A stretch of DNA of 64,000 bases from Pedobacter sp. BAL39 (lineage in GTDB: Bacteria > Bacteroidota > Bacteroidia > Sphingobacteriales > Sphingobacteriaceae): positions 62,001-126,000 of the forward strand of contig NZ_ABCM01000003.1 of assembly GCF_000170795.1 (NCBI RefSeq), given 5' to 3'. The first letter of the stretch is position 1. The number at the start of each line of letters is the position of its first letter. A model generated the notes under the pieces. The model worked only from the letters and a program-made list of their open reading frames with translations, did not search any database and was not told the origin of the DNA. Shown piece after piece: positions 1-9,269 of the stretch. The position numbers and the translations under genes are program-made.

Positions 1-1030
1 CGTAATTGGCCTTGAGTTCGCTTTTCTCCTCGTAAGTGGGATTTTCAAAGAAGTTGTAGGTCATGCTGGCCCCTCCGGCACTTGGTCTGTTAATTCCCGT
101 CTGCCGGAAGTCAGGCTGGTATTCAACATTACTGCTTACACCCCGAAAGGTGCTGTTTCTCATCATGTCGTTCAGGTTATTTGGTGTTTTATTGACGTTA
201 TTCATTGCAGCTACCAGGGCGAGTTGCATCTTCGGACTAAACATGTTGATGCTGGCGTCTGTTTCAAATCGTTCCCTTGTACCGTACCCGGCACCCAACT
301 TACCAAAGTAGCCAACGTCTTTGCCTTTTTTGAGCTTCAGGTTCATTTCCAGGGTGGAGTCCTGTGGGTTGCTTTTATCCCTGGCGGTATTATACACCTG
401 CACCTTCTGCAGCGCATTTTTTGATATATTTTGCAGTGCGATTTTAGCATCATCTCCAAAGAAAGATTTACCATTGACTTTCAGGCTTTTCACCTCGCTG
501 CCATTGACGGTGATCTGTCCGTCGCCCCATAAGGTGATGTTGGGGATTGCCCGGAGCATATCCTCTACAGTCGCATTGCTGTCCAGCTTAAAGGCTGCGG
601 CATTGAATTCCAGCGTATCACCATTCACACTTACCGGGGGTACGGAGATGACGACATCATCCAGTTGAATATCCTTTCGGTTGATCACGATGGTTTTAAG
701 ATCGACAACATCCTGTGCCTTGCTGATGCTGAATTGTTTGCGGGCGGTAGCATAGCCAACATGATTGACATCCAGTCGGAGTGGAAGATTTATGGGGAGG
801 TTTTTGAAGATGAATTCACCATAATTATTGGTGACCTGGTAACTGATCAAGGTGCTGTCTGCCGCTTTGTAGACGGATACGGTAGCCGATTTTAGCACGT
901 AATTCTGCGCCGTATCTCTTACAATACCTTTAGCTGTTCCGGAATTTGCAGGGTTGTTTTGCTGGGCGCAGAGCATAAGAGAGAACACACTTAACAAAAA
1001 TGTGATCGTCAGCGAGGTTAATCTGGGCAT
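1..1030 (-). CDS. Outer-membrane beta-barrel / TonB-dependent receptor-like protein, N-terminal part (3' end outside window)
   Basis: The reverse-strand reading frame is open from an ATG at 1028-1030 to the window edge, so the C-terminal barrel is missing. The protein starts with a signal peptide ending near LMLCAQQ. A carboxypeptidase regulatory-like beta-sandwich (about residues 30-110) follows, with the typical pattern of GIVRDTAQN and later FIFKNLP. Then comes a plug-like domain (KVNGKSFFGDDAK, about residues 185-197) and the first barrel strands. Proteins of this build sit in the Bacteroidota outer membrane; many lack a clear TonB box and their substrates are unknown. It lies 6 bp downstream of the beta-propeller gene on the same strand, so the two are almost certainly one transcript. 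The family call is firm; the ligand cannot be read from sequence. Confidence 0.85.
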   Translation of the reverse strand, partial: MPRLTSLTITFLLSVFSLMLCAQQNNPANSGTAKGIVRDTAQNYVLKSATVSVYKAADSTLISYQVTNNYGEFIFKNLPINLPLRLDVNHVGYATARKQFSISKAQDVVDLKTIVINRKDIQLDDVVISVPPVSVNGDTLEFNAAAFKLDSNATVEDMLRAIPNITLWGDGQITVNGSEVKSLKVNGKSFFGDDAKIALQNISKNALQKVQVYNTARDKSNPQDSTLEMNLKLKKGKDVGYFGKLGAGYGTRERFETDASINMFSPKMQLALVAAMNNVNKTPNNLNDMMRNSTFRGVSSNVEYQPDFRQTGINRPSAGGASMTYNFFENPTYEEKSELKANY

Positions 1031-1036
1031 GGAGCG

Positions 1037-2290
1037 TTAGTTTTTCTTTGGTTTCAGTTGAATGATAACAGGGTTGCTTTTCTTGTCCTGGGTTTTAAAA
1101 TAGGCGCTGAGCAGGGGATCGTAAACCCTGTTTTTGCCTTCGTTCTGTTCCTTGAACTTAAACATGAGCAGGGAAGAGTAGCTGGTGTAAAAAAAGGTGC
1201 CGTCAAAATGGAGAAACCCATTGTTGGCAAAATCATAGTGTACGCCTGCATCCGTGATGGGCAGAAATTGCGATAGGGAATCCGGCTCTATGTCGGAAAT
1301 AGAGGTCAACATGTTGTTTTTAAGGTTGTAGATGAACGCTTTTCTTTCATCCTGGCCCCAGGTCCAGCTGTTGGTCTTGAAGTAGAGGTTGTCGCCTAGC
1401 TGATAGGGATTTCCGATGGCAAAAATAGCCTTCGGGTTGGCTTGAAAATATGCCTGTCGTTTGCCCCTATAAACCGGATTGCTCCGGAAATCTGCAGGAA
1501 GGGAATTGTTTGCCGGAAAGATCATTCGGTAGGCAAGAGACAGCTTTTTGGAGGTTAGTCTATAAATGTTGTATTCATAGGCGGTGAGGAAGAAAAATTC
1601 GTCGGGCACGCCGTAGTTGATCAGGCTCTCTCCGCCGGTAAAAAACTGGTCATTCTTGTACCGGTCTACGGAATAGGGGAAATAGCTTTCTATTTTTTTC
1701 TTTTCTTTAACAAGGCTGATTTCATAATAGGTGCTGTCCTTTTCTTTTTTGTCAAGATAACCACGGTCTGCTACGGTACCGTCGCTGAACTTGTAGGGAC
1801 TGTCATACACTTTTTTCTTGTCTATCATTACCTTACTAATCCGTTTGCCATCCAGGTCAAAATTAAAATAGTACTTGCCGGACTGAAGCCTGATGATGGA
1901 TTGGTTATCTTCAGTTTTGATTTCAAATCCATAAAAATCCTGATTGTCTTTATTGTCAGGATCTTTCTCAATCTTGCTGGCGCCAATCTTGGCTTTATAT
2001 TTTCCCTCCCGGGTAAAGATCAGGATTGCTTTAGTGTCATAGTCGAAGATCACATAGCTGTCATCGGTCATACGCAGCTGGCTGATGGAACCAAACAAAC
2101 TTTCTTTTGTGGTTTCCAGGGGGATAAATTTGATCTCTTCAAATAGTTGTGAGGCCGCAGCACCCCTGGCGGAGGAGGGGTCAATACGCAGGGTTCTCAT
2201 TTCAGAGCTATCAACTTTGCTGGCCTGGGCCATCGTTTGAGCACAGAAAAGTAAGCAGATGATGAAACTGCTAAGAGCGATTTTTAGCAT
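1037..2290 (-). CDS. 6-bladed beta-propeller protein (BF3164/DUF5128-like), secreted
   Basis: A 417-residue protein with a signal peptide (about 1-21, ending AQTMAQA). The N-terminal repeat matches the 6-bladed beta-propeller family of Bacteroidota: FEEIKFIPLETT, then YVIFDYDTKAILIFTREGKY. These are usually exported proteins next to outer-membrane receptors. No lipobox cysteine is visible after the signal sequence, so it is probably soluble in the periplasm or at the surface. It is the first gene of a two-gene unit with the outer-membrane barrel protein 6 bp downstream, which suggests a binding or assembly role for that receptor. Biochemical function is unknown for the family. Confidence 0.75.
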   Translation of the reverse strand: MLKIALSSFIICLLFCAQTMAQASKVDSSEMRTLRIDPSSARGAAASQLFEEIKFIPLETTKESLFGSISQLRMTDDSYVIFDYDTKAILIFTREGKYKAKIGASKIEKDPDNKDNQDFYGFEIKTEDNQSIIRLQSGKYYFNFDLDGKRISKVMIDKKKVYDSPYKFSDGTVADRGYLDKKEKDSTYYEISLVKEKKKIESYFPYSVDRYKNDQFFTGGESLINYGVPDEFFFLTAYEYNIYRLTSKKLSLAYRMIFPANNSLPADFRSNPVYRGKRQAYFQANPKAIFAIGNPYQLGDNLYFKTNSWTWGQDERKAFIYNLKNNMLTSISDIEPDSLSQFLPITDAGVHYDFANNGFLHFDGTFFYTSYSSLLMFKFKEQNEGKNRVYDPLLSAYFKTQDKKSNPVIIQLKPKKN

Positions 2291-2440
2291 ACAGATGTTT
2301 GGTTTGGTTCGCTAATATATCAATTAATTGAATAACAGGCTAAAACAATTTTTCTGTCTCACAAGCGACCTTAATATGTGCTTTCCAATTCCTGCGTTTC
2401 ATTAATTTTCATTTCAATCCGTTACAGATAAAAGCATTAT

Positions 2441-2464
2441 ATAAATGAATGAATATTTATTTAT
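2441..2464 (+). promoter_or_regulatory. Inverted repeat, candidate TetR operator
   Basis: Two 10-bp arms (ATAAATGAAT and ATTTATTTAT, nine of ten positions pairing) are separated by 4 bp. The repeat overlaps the -7 box of the TetR gene that starts at 2477. Position, size and symmetry fit autorepression by the TetR protein encoded directly downstream, with control of the MFS pump. Binding is inferred. Confidence 0.6.
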
Positions 2465-2469
2465 ATTTG
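2462..2469 (+). promoter_or_regulatory. -7 promoter box TATATTTG of the TetR gene
   Basis: A perfect match to the Bacteroidota -7 consensus TAnnTTTG, 7 bp before the ATG at 2477. No good -33 TTTG is seen about 20 bp upstream. If used, the transcript would start at or within a few bases of the start codon. Confidence 0.5.
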
Positions 2470-2476
2470 TAGTCTT

Positions 2477-3067
2477 ATGCGGGTACGAGATATAGATAAG
2501 GTACAATTGGTGAAAGAAAAAGCGATTGAGCTGATCGTTAGAGATGGACTGGAAGGCTTTAGTATGAACAAGCTGGCTAAGGCATGTCAGATTTCTGTAG
2601 GCACATTGTACATTTATTATAAGGACCGGGACGACCTGATCGTAAACGTGACGATTGAGGAGATGCGGGCGATGGAGGAGGTGATTGTGAAAGACTTCGA
2701 TCCGGAAATGTCCTTTGAAGCTGGGTTGCGTACACAATGGAAAAACCGCTTTCGTTACGTCATGGAAAAGCCCCATATGAATCTTTTTTTTGATCAGCTG
2801 CGTAGCTCCAGCTACCAACAGGAGGTTCTCTCAGAAAGAATGACGGAGTTTAAAGCCAGCATGAGCCGGTTTATGCAGAATGCAGTTGCCAGGGGAGAGA
2901 TTGAACCCCTGTCTTTTGAGATATACTGGTCTCTTGCCTTTGCACCCCTCTACAACCTGCTGAGAATGGACCGTGAAGGCAAGAAACTGGATGGTACCTC
3001 ATTTAAAATCACCGATGAGGTATTGTGGAAAACATTCGACCTGGTGATCAAAGCCCTTAAAAGATAA
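2477..3067 (+). CDS. TetR/AcrR family transcriptional regulator
   Basis: A 196-residue protein of usual TetR length. The N-terminal helix-turn-helix is clear (IELIVRDGLEGFSMNKLAK, then the recognition segment SVGTLYIYYKDRDDL, to about residue 55). The variable C-terminal half would bind the inducer. It lies 19 bp upstream of an MFS transporter on the same strand, the standard arrangement for a drug- or metabolite-responsive efflux pair. The ATG at 2477 leaves the normal number of residues before the first HTH helix. A likely self-operator overlaps its promoter. Inducer unknown. Confidence 0.9.
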   Translation: MRVRDIDKVQLVKEKAIELIVRDGLEGFSMNKLAKACQISVGTLYIYYKDRDDLIVNVTIEEMRAMEEVIVKDFDPEMSFEAGLRTQWKNRFRYVMEKPHMNLFFDQLRSSSYQQEVLSERMTEFKASMSRFMQNAVARGEIEPLSFEIYWSLAFAPLYNLLRMDREGKKLDGTSFKITDEVLWKTFDLVIKALKR

Positions 3068-3086
3068 TTATTATTCAGATCTGACG

Positions 3087-4364
3087 ATGGAACAACAACA
3101 ACCGGCAGCTTTTACAAGCTACCAAAAGTTTATCATTTTTATGCTCGCCCTGACACAGTTCACGGTGATACTTGATTTTATGGTGATGTCACCACTTGGC
3201 GACATGCTGATGAAGTCTTTGGACTTAAAACCTGCCAACTTTGGGATTGCGGTTTCAGCCTATGCGTTCAGTGCAGGGCTATCAGGTTTGCTTACTGCGG
3301 GCTTTGCTGATAAATTTGACCGCAAGAAGCTGCTATTGTTCTTTTACATTGGCTTCATCATCGGTACCATATTTTGCGGACTGGCGCAATCTTATGTCGC
3401 GCTCGTCGCCGCGCGGATCATCACCGGTTTGTTCGGCGGGGTCATAGGTTCTATTTCTCTGGCCATTATGGCTGATCTTTTCGCATTACAGCAACGGGGT
3501 AGGGTAATGGGTTTTATACAGATTGGCTTTGGAGCAAGCCAGGTACTTGGCGTACCGATCAGCCTCTATCTGGCAAATGCCTGGGGATGGGAAGCGCCCT
3601 TCTGGCTGGTGGCGGTAGTTAGCATTGCCATTGCGATATTGATTGCCTTTCAAATGAAACCCGTGGTCGCACATTTATCTGCACAGACGGATCGATCGGC
3701 TGGAAAACACCTGCTGCACATCATTGCTAAGGGCAATTATAGAGTTGGTTTTGCGCTCACGGCCTTACTTTCCATCGGGGGTTTTATGATGATGCCCTTC
3801 GGCAGTGCCTTTGCGGTAGCCAACCTCGGCATCAGTAGCGAACAACTCCCAATTTTGTTTATGGCCTCCGGAATCTGTTCCCTGGTCATTATGCCACTCG
3901 TAGGCAGGCTCAGTGATAAAATTGACAAGTTTAAGATCTTTGCAGTTGCATCGATTTGGATGATGGTCATGTGTGTCGTATACACAAATTTGGGCCCCAC
4001 AGCCTTGCCGGTAGTGATCTTTTGCAACATCCTGATGATGATGGGGATATTGAGCCGTACCATACCCGCTTCGGCTCTGACAAGCGCGATACCGGACCTG
4101 TCCGACAGGGGTGCTTTTATGAGCATCAACTCCTCACTACAACAAATTGCAGGGGGTATCGCCGCCGCGGTGTCTGGATTGATTGTTACGCAGCCGTCAA
4201 AGGGAGCTCCGCTGCAGCATTATAATGTGGTAGGATATGTTATTGTTGTCATTTCGATCATCAGTATCCTGTTGATGTTACGGGTAAGCAATATGACTAA
4301 AAAGAAGATCGCAGCAAGCAACAAGACACTGCCTGATGAACCAGTAGTTCTGGAAGCCATTTGA
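3087..4364 (+). CDS. MFS transporter (AraJ/drug:H+ antiporter type)
   Basis: A 425-residue inner-membrane protein with about 12 hydrophobic helices in two halves. Between helices 2 and 3 it has the MFS loop motif GFADKFDRKKLL, and it has the helix-4 arginine segment VAARIITGLFGG. The short acidic loop opening (ILDFMVMSPLG) is typical of the DHA1 and sugar-efflux branch. It probably exports a toxic compound or metabolite under control of the upstream TetR protein, with which it forms a two-gene operon. Substrate cannot be assigned. Confidence 0.88.
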   Translation: MEQQQPAAFTSYQKFIIFMLALTQFTVILDFMVMSPLGDMLMKSLDLKPANFGIAVSAYAFSAGLSGLLTAGFADKFDRKKLLLFFYIGFIIGTIFCGLAQSYVALVAARIITGLFGGVIGSISLAIMADLFALQQRGRVMGFIQIGFGASQVLGVPISLYLANAWGWEAPFWLVAVVSIAIAILIAFQMKPVVAHLSAQTDRSAGKHLLHIIAKGNYRVGFALTALLSIGGFMMMPFGSAFAVANLGISSEQLPILFMASGICSLVIMPLVGRLSDKIDKFKIFAVASIWMMVMCVVYTNLGPTALPVVIFCNILMMMGILSRTIPASALTSAIPDLSDRGAFMSINSSLQQIAGGIAAAVSGLIVTQPSKGAPLQHYNVVGYVIVVISIISILLMLRVSNMTKKKIAASNKTLPDEPVVLEAI

Positions 4365-4492
4365 TCAGTAAATCGTTAGCACCAGAGCCTGTTTAAGCCT
4401 CATTTAAGCGCATTGCGCGTTTACTTCAAACTGAAACGGGCAAAGTAAATTCCCCTGCCGGTGATTTTTGCTTACTTTTACGGAAAAAAAAT

Positions 4493-5623
4493 ATGCCTTT
4501 TAGTTCCCTGGGTCTAACACCTGCCTTGTTAATCGCATTGGCAGATCAGCAGTTCAATGAGCCTACTGCTATTCAGCAAACGGTAATACCAGCCATTTTA
4601 GCTAAAAAAGATGTGCTAGGCATTGCTAAAACCGGTTCTGGAAAAACTGCTGGTTATGTCCTGCCGGTCTTAACGAACCTGCAGCAATCTTTAGGACCAA
4701 AAAACCGGCATGCGAATGTATTGGTACTGGTGCCTACGCGTGAACTTGCAGAACAGGTAAAAGAGGTGTTTAAGACTTTTAGCACATCGTTGCCTGAAGC
4801 GGTGAAGACCCTCGCAGTATATGGCGGCGTTTCTATCAATACACAAATGATGGCCCTGCAGGGTGTAAATGTACTGGTTGGTACTCCTGGTAGGTTACTG
4901 GAGCTTGTGGCCGCAAATTCCGTAAACTTATCCAGCGTGGAGACGCTGATATTGGATGAAGCAGATAAAATGCTGAACCTGGGATTTAAAGAGGAGGTGA
5001 ACAAGATCATTGCCTTGTTGCCTGCCAAACGCCAGAATGTTTTATTTTCCGCTACGCTGAGCAAGGATATTGAGCACATCCATCAGCTCCTTTTGCATGA
5101 TCCGGTAGTGGTTAAAATTGAAGAAGGGGAGGATTCGCTGGAGCTCATTACCCAAACTGCCTATATCGTGTCTGAGGACAAAAAAGGTCCTTTTTTACGT
5201 TCGTTGATTAAGAAACACCGCATGAAACAGGTGTTGGTATTTGCGTCATCCATTCATCAGGTGGAAGCCATTGTCAATAAACTCCAGAAAAATAAGATTG
5301 ATGCCAAAGCTTTCCACAGCAAAAAAAGTCAGGGGAACAGGACAGATAGCCTGGCACATTTTAAATTTGGCAGAATTAAAGTGCTCGTTGCGACGGATCT
5401 GATGGCCAGGGGAATTGATATTGATGGACTTCCTTATGTGATCAATTACGAATTGCCACGGTCACCCAAAGACTATGTACACCGCATTGGACGTACAGGC
5501 CGTGCCGGAAATACCGGAGAAGCCATTTCACTGGTGAGTCATAATGAGTTGCATCATTTTGAAGTGATCCAGAAAAAAATGGGTAAGCAGGTACCCTTGA
5601 TCGATTCTGAATCACTGACTTAG
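4493..5623 (+). CDS. DEAD-box ATP-dependent RNA helicase, RhlE-like
   Basis: A complete two-domain helicase core of 376 residues. Visible motifs in order are the Q motif (FNEPTAIQ, 21-28), motif I AKTGSGKT (45-52), Ia PTRELAEQ (81-88), Ib TPGR (131-134), II DEAD (155-158), III SAT (186-188), IV LVFASS, V VATDLMARGIDI (299-310) and VI HRIGRTGR (330-337). It would unwind short RNA duplexes in ribosome assembly or RNA decay. It stops soon after motif VI and lacks the basic C-terminal tail of many RhlE proteins. Monocistronic. Confidence 0.92.
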   Translation: MPFSSLGLTPALLIALADQQFNEPTAIQQTVIPAILAKKDVLGIAKTGSGKTAGYVLPVLTNLQQSLGPKNRHANVLVLVPTRELAEQVKEVFKTFSTSLPEAVKTLAVYGGVSINTQMMALQGVNVLVGTPGRLLELVAANSVNLSSVETLILDEADKMLNLGFKEEVNKIIALLPAKRQNVLFSATLSKDIEHIHQLLLHDPVVVKIEEGEDSLELITQTAYIVSEDKKGPFLRSLIKKHRMKQVLVFASSIHQVEAIVNKLQKNKIDAKAFHSKKSQGNRTDSLAHFKFGRIKVLVATDLMARGIDIDGLPYVINYELPRSPKDYVHRIGRTGRAGNTGEAISLVSHNELHHFEVIQKKMGKQVPLIDSESLT

Positions 5624-5766
5624 TACATTTCGAACTTTTGGTTCTGGCAATTTATATCTTACATGACCAGAGTGATACCGCTGTTTTCAACGTTGATTAT
5701 TGTTGGTACTTAAATTGCGGGCGGTTTACAGCAGCTTTCAGATCAAATGATGCTCGAATCTAAATT

Positions 5767-6540
5767 ATGGTATTACTTAATGTGACCACTCATGGCTGGG
5801 CAGTTCTGGCGATGGTGGTGTTGGCAGTTTTGATGGCTGTAAAAATCTTGAAGAGGACTAGTGGAAGGGCCGCTGCGGTTGGCATTAGTTATGTTTCCAT
5901 TATCGTTTTCGTCCTATTGATTTGCGCTACCACCCTTGGTAACATGCTTGCTGGTTTCATCTATAATGTGACGACTTTGCCCAAGTATGAAGCCAGGGTC
6001 GTTGATGTGAACGGACGATGGGACCGCGACAGTAAGGGTAGACGGGCCATGATCTATACGCCAATTGTTTCTTTTAGAAATGCTAATGGTGCTGAGGTCA
6101 GGTTAAAGACTGATATGGCATCCGGAGCGAGACCCGATATAGGAGAAATAATTAAAGTTGGCTATACCCCGGGAATGGAAGTAGCCGAAGAAATTTCTTT
6201 ATCAAAGTACATGCTGATTGGAGGGGCGGGTGTCATGTTGCTGCTCATTGGGTATTTTCTGTTTGGAGGAATATACTATGCCGTAGGAAAAAATATGAGC
6301 GGATATTTTTTGTTTGGCAAAAATCTGGTCATGGGATTCATTATGCCTCTAGGCATGTTGTTGTTGTTAGGTGGAATGGGGTATGCGCTATTTCTTTACT
6401 TTAGCGGCCAAAAGCCAGACATGCCCATGTGGGCAGTTGTCGTTTGCGGCTTTTTCAGTGTGATATTGTTCTTCTCGTTTATAGGATATGTCAGATCTTA
6501 CCTATTTACGAGATGGGAGTCTGTCAATTTAAATCAGTAA
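5767..6540 (+). CDS. DUF3592-like membrane protein
   Basis: A 257-residue protein with two N-terminal hydrophobic segments, an extramembrane beta-rich domain (about residues 75-140) and three or four further membrane helices to the C-terminus. The soluble part shows the DUF3592 pattern: an ARVVDVNGRW strand, then IYTPIVSFRNANG, ending in a GEIIKVGYTPGME segment. Function of the family is unknown. Neighbours are unrelated and no operon is evident. Confidence 0.6.
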   Translation: MVLLNVTTHGWAVLAMVVLAVLMAVKILKRTSGRAAAVGISYVSIIVFVLLICATTLGNMLAGFIYNVTTLPKYEARVVDVNGRWDRDSKGRRAMIYTPIVSFRNANGAEVRLKTDMASGARPDIGEIIKVGYTPGMEVAEEISLSKYMLIGGAGVMLLLIGYFLFGGIYYAVGKNMSGYFLFGKNLVMGFIMPLGMLLLLGGMGYALFLYFSGQKPDMPMWAVVVCGFFSVILFFSFIGYVRSYLFTRWESVNLNQ

Positions 6541-6674
6541 GTAATTGGGAAATAGTTGATGTCCGGTAGTTTTTTGTGCCAATGACAAGGCAGGTCGTTA
6601 TATTTGGTCGATGAAAAAGGGAGATTGGCTTCCTCTTTCATCAATAAACCGTCGAAAACAAATATTTACACCTA

Positions 6675-8384
6675 ATGTCTAAACTCAAACACATTTGTGC
6701 AATCGCCATTTTTCTGGTTGCACATCAATTTACGTCCTTTGCGCAACAGCTGGGGGACGCCGGGAAACTTGAAAAAGTGATCTCCAAGGCCATTGACCGC
6801 GCCTACCTATCGAGTGTCCACATCTCACCCTATGATACCGTCAGGAAAGGCGTTACCAACTCCGTATTCAGTGGAGTAGTCGTTTCCGCAGAAGGGCATA
6901 TTCTCACCGTTGCCCATACCGCGAAACCCAATGAGATTTATCAGGTTACCTTTCCTGATGGTGCGCAGCATCTGGCTGTCGGACTGGGGCGCATGGCAAT
7001 CAAGTCTGCGGAGGGTAATCTGGATATGGCCATGTTGAAAATTCAGAAACCTGGAAAATGGCATTTTGCAGAGATCGGCTCAAATGCAAATATGAAGCCT
7101 GGACAAGCCTGTATCAGCATCTCTTATCCAGGTACCTTTAATAAGAAAACTCCGAATATCCGTTTTGGTAAACTGTCGGACATCAATTTTGATGGCGGTT
7201 TTTTTATTTCCACGTGTAAAATGGAGCCCGGGGACTCTGGCGGTCCATTGTTTGACGCTGAGGGTAAGCTGATCGGTATCCATAGTTGGATCGAGCCTGC
7301 TGAAGCGAGGAACTTTGAAGTCCCTGTTGAGTTGTATGTCAGGTACTGGTCTGCTTTGAACGACTCCACCAACTATCAGGAACTCCCGGAAGCAGATATG
7401 GCGCGACCTAAACCAACTCGTGCAAAGGCCATTATTGTGCCTGACTGGAAAGATATCACAGGTCTTGCAAAGATAGGCGGACCAGCAGTACTTCTTACCG
7501 GACGGGAATCCACGAGGGAGGAAGCAGATACAGCTGTAAGTATCGAGAAAGCGCCCTTTATCCGTGGTACGGTCATCAAATATGTATCTGATGCAAGGAA
7601 TTTTACCGGTATCATCAGCAAAAATTCTGAGATTTCAGCGGCTCCGGCGATGATCGTAGATGGACGAAAGATTGCTTTAAAAATCTTGAAAAGAGACATT
7701 GCTAATGATCTCGTTTTACTCGGGACGGATGTGAAGTTAGCACATGCATTGCTGTTGACTGATGAAATCAGACCGATTGAACTGGACTACAAAAATCTTG
7801 GAAATATACTGGTGTCGCCTTTGGATACCACCCTTCGATATGGCGTGTTGAGTCATGCGTACACTGATATGCCACTGCGCTTTAGCAGTGGTTTCTTTGG
7901 TGCTAACGCCACCTTTATTAACCAGCGGATCACCATTACTGATATCGCGAAGGGGAGTGCCGCTCAGCAGTCGCTGAAGTTGAAAGACCAGGTAATGGCC
8001 ATCAATGGAATTCCGGTAAGTCAGCCCGCAGATTATGGACGTGAACTCATGAAGTACATGGCCGGTGATTCGATCAGTCTGGATGTGATCAGGGATGCGT
8101 CGCCGCTACACGTCAATATGTTCCTCCCGGAACGTCCGCCGATGCACCATGCGGCAACACAGTTTGCTGGCGGCCGAAGTACGCGGTCCGATGGTTTCAG
8201 AAAAGTGTTTGTGCAGGATGCTACGATAAAATCTGAAGAATGTGGTGGGCCTGTATTCGACCGCACTGGCCGTTTTATGGGTATTAATATCGCCAGGCAC
8301 AGCAGAACCTCAACGATTGTCATGCCGACAGAGGTTATTGTCGATTTTGTGAAAAATAGCCTTCAGAAGCCAGAAGGTGCTTAA
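6675..8384 (+). CDS. Secreted S1C-type serine protease with a degenerate second protease domain and a PDZ domain
   Basis: A 569-residue protein with a signal peptide (about 1-24). The first trypsin-like domain (about 35-230) has all three catalytic residues: His81 (LTVAHTAK), Asp117 (GNLDMAML) and Ser188 (EPGDSGGP). A second domain of the same fold (about 295-560) keeps the Asp region (ANDLVLLG, Asp345). It has no histidine at the expected place, and the nucleophile motif reads EECGGP, with Cys523 where Ser should be. A PDZ domain (about 412-485, ending in a DSISLDVIR strand) sits inside this second domain, before the oxyanion loop. The protein probably acts in periplasmic quality control like the HtrA group, but this order is unusual. 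Confidence 0.8.
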   Translation: MSKLKHICAIAIFLVAHQFTSFAQQLGDAGKLEKVISKAIDRAYLSSVHISPYDTVRKGVTNSVFSGVVVSAEGHILTVAHTAKPNEIYQVTFPDGAQHLAVGLGRMAIKSAEGNLDMAMLKIQKPGKWHFAEIGSNANMKPGQACISISYPGTFNKKTPNIRFGKLSDINFDGGFFISTCKMEPGDSGGPLFDAEGKLIGIHSWIEPAEARNFEVPVELYVRYWSALNDSTNYQELPEADMARPKPTRAKAIIVPDWKDITGLAKIGGPAVLLTGRESTREEADTAVSIEKAPFIRGTVIKYVSDARNFTGIISKNSEISAAPAMIVDGRKIALKILKRDIANDLVLLGTDVKLAHALLLTDEIRPIELDYKNLGNILVSPLDTTLRYGVLSHAYTDMPLRFSSGFFGANATFINQRITITDIAKGSAAQQSLKLKDQVMAINGIPVSQPADYGRELMKYMAGDSISLDVIRDASPLHVNMFLPERPPMHHAATQFAGGRSTRSDGFRKVFVQDATIKSEECGGPVFDRTGRFMGINIARHSRTSTIVMPTEVIVDFVKNSLQKPEGA

Positions 8385-8488
8385 TTTAGCGTTGATGGTG
8401 ATCTGTGACAAAAAGCTGTAAAGATTTAGCGATGCCTGCTGCGAATAATAACGGCAGTCGCACACTTAAGAAATGACTGATGACACAT

Positions 8489-8545
8489 AATGATGACCTG
8501 GACGACCCCTTGATAAAGGAGGTATCTTCAGGTCATCATTTTTAA
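8489..8545 (+). terminator. Long hairpin with T run, upstream of the gene at 8555
   Basis: A perfect 12-bp stem (AATGATGACCTG / CAGGTCATCATT) encloses a 28-nt loop that contains a small inner stem (CCTT/AAGG) and the Shine-Dalgarno-like sequence AAAGGAGG. It is followed by TTT. It could terminate the protease transcript. It ends only 14 bp before the ATG at 8555, so it may also be a leader structure. Confidence 0.55.
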
Positions 8546-8554
8546 TTAGAACCT

Positions 8555-9151
8555 ATGAAAATATCCGTTTTACTCATCCTAATTTGTGCTGCGCTTTTTG
8601 TGCAGCCTGCATTTTCTCAGGAAACCACCTTTACTCATCTTGTTAACCTTGCTGAAGGTGACCTGAATAAGGATGGTTTGAAAGATGTGGCTATTGTGAC
8701 ACAAGATACCACTGATCTGAAATGGCCTTATCGCTTACAGATTTTCTTTGGCAGGGCAGACGGCAAGAGGGATCTGATGCTCACGTCTATGACGGCCGTT
8801 GAACCGCAATACCCGGATGGGAAAGGTAATGGCTACATTGATGCAAATTTTGATCAGCTGGAAATCCGGAACAATGTCCTCAGCATCAAAGTTCAGCTGA
8901 CCAGGGGAATGTTTGTCCACAAGTTCAGGTATCAGAATGGGCGCTTTGAACTGATTGGTTTTACACATGGTGCGTCGGATGGGGTGGGTACAATGTCGGA
9001 TATAGACTTCAACCTTTCAACAGGTGATTATGTAAGTAGAGAGGAGCGTTATGATACCGGTGAAGTGATCAGTCATAAAAAAGGGAAGAAACTCATCAGA
9101 CCTTTACCAGGACTGGAGTATTTCAAGCCTTTCAGTACAGATTGGTATTAA
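8555..9151 (+). CDS. Secreted protein with one EF-hand/FG-GAP-like calcium loop
   Basis: A 198-residue protein with a clear signal peptide (cleavage near FSQET). The mature part starts with a repeat-like segment containing a DxDxDG-type loop (GDLNKDGLKDVAIV, about residues 34-47), as in dockerin, VCBS or FG-GAP repeats. The remainder is beta-rich with no recognised domain. It is probably exported to the periplasm. No enzymatic motif is visible and the function is unknown. The long hairpin just upstream may affect its expression. Confidence 0.65.
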   Translation: MKISVLLILICAALFVQPAFSQETTFTHLVNLAEGDLNKDGLKDVAIVTQDTTDLKWPYRLQIFFGRADGKRDLMLTSMTAVEPQYPDGKGNGYIDANFDQLEIRNNVLSIKVQLTRGMFVHKFRYQNGRFELIGFTHGASDGVGTMSDIDFNLSTGDYVSREERYDTGEVISHKKGKKLIRPLPGLEYFKPFSTDWY

Positions 9152-9269
9152 AAGAAGATATGACAGCATCTGAAAACCAAAACTGACAACTGACTGTTGG
9201 TATTTAAGAAACTATCTACAGAACAAGGGCTGAAAACCTTGTTTTCGGAAAATAGCGCAATAAAAACCA

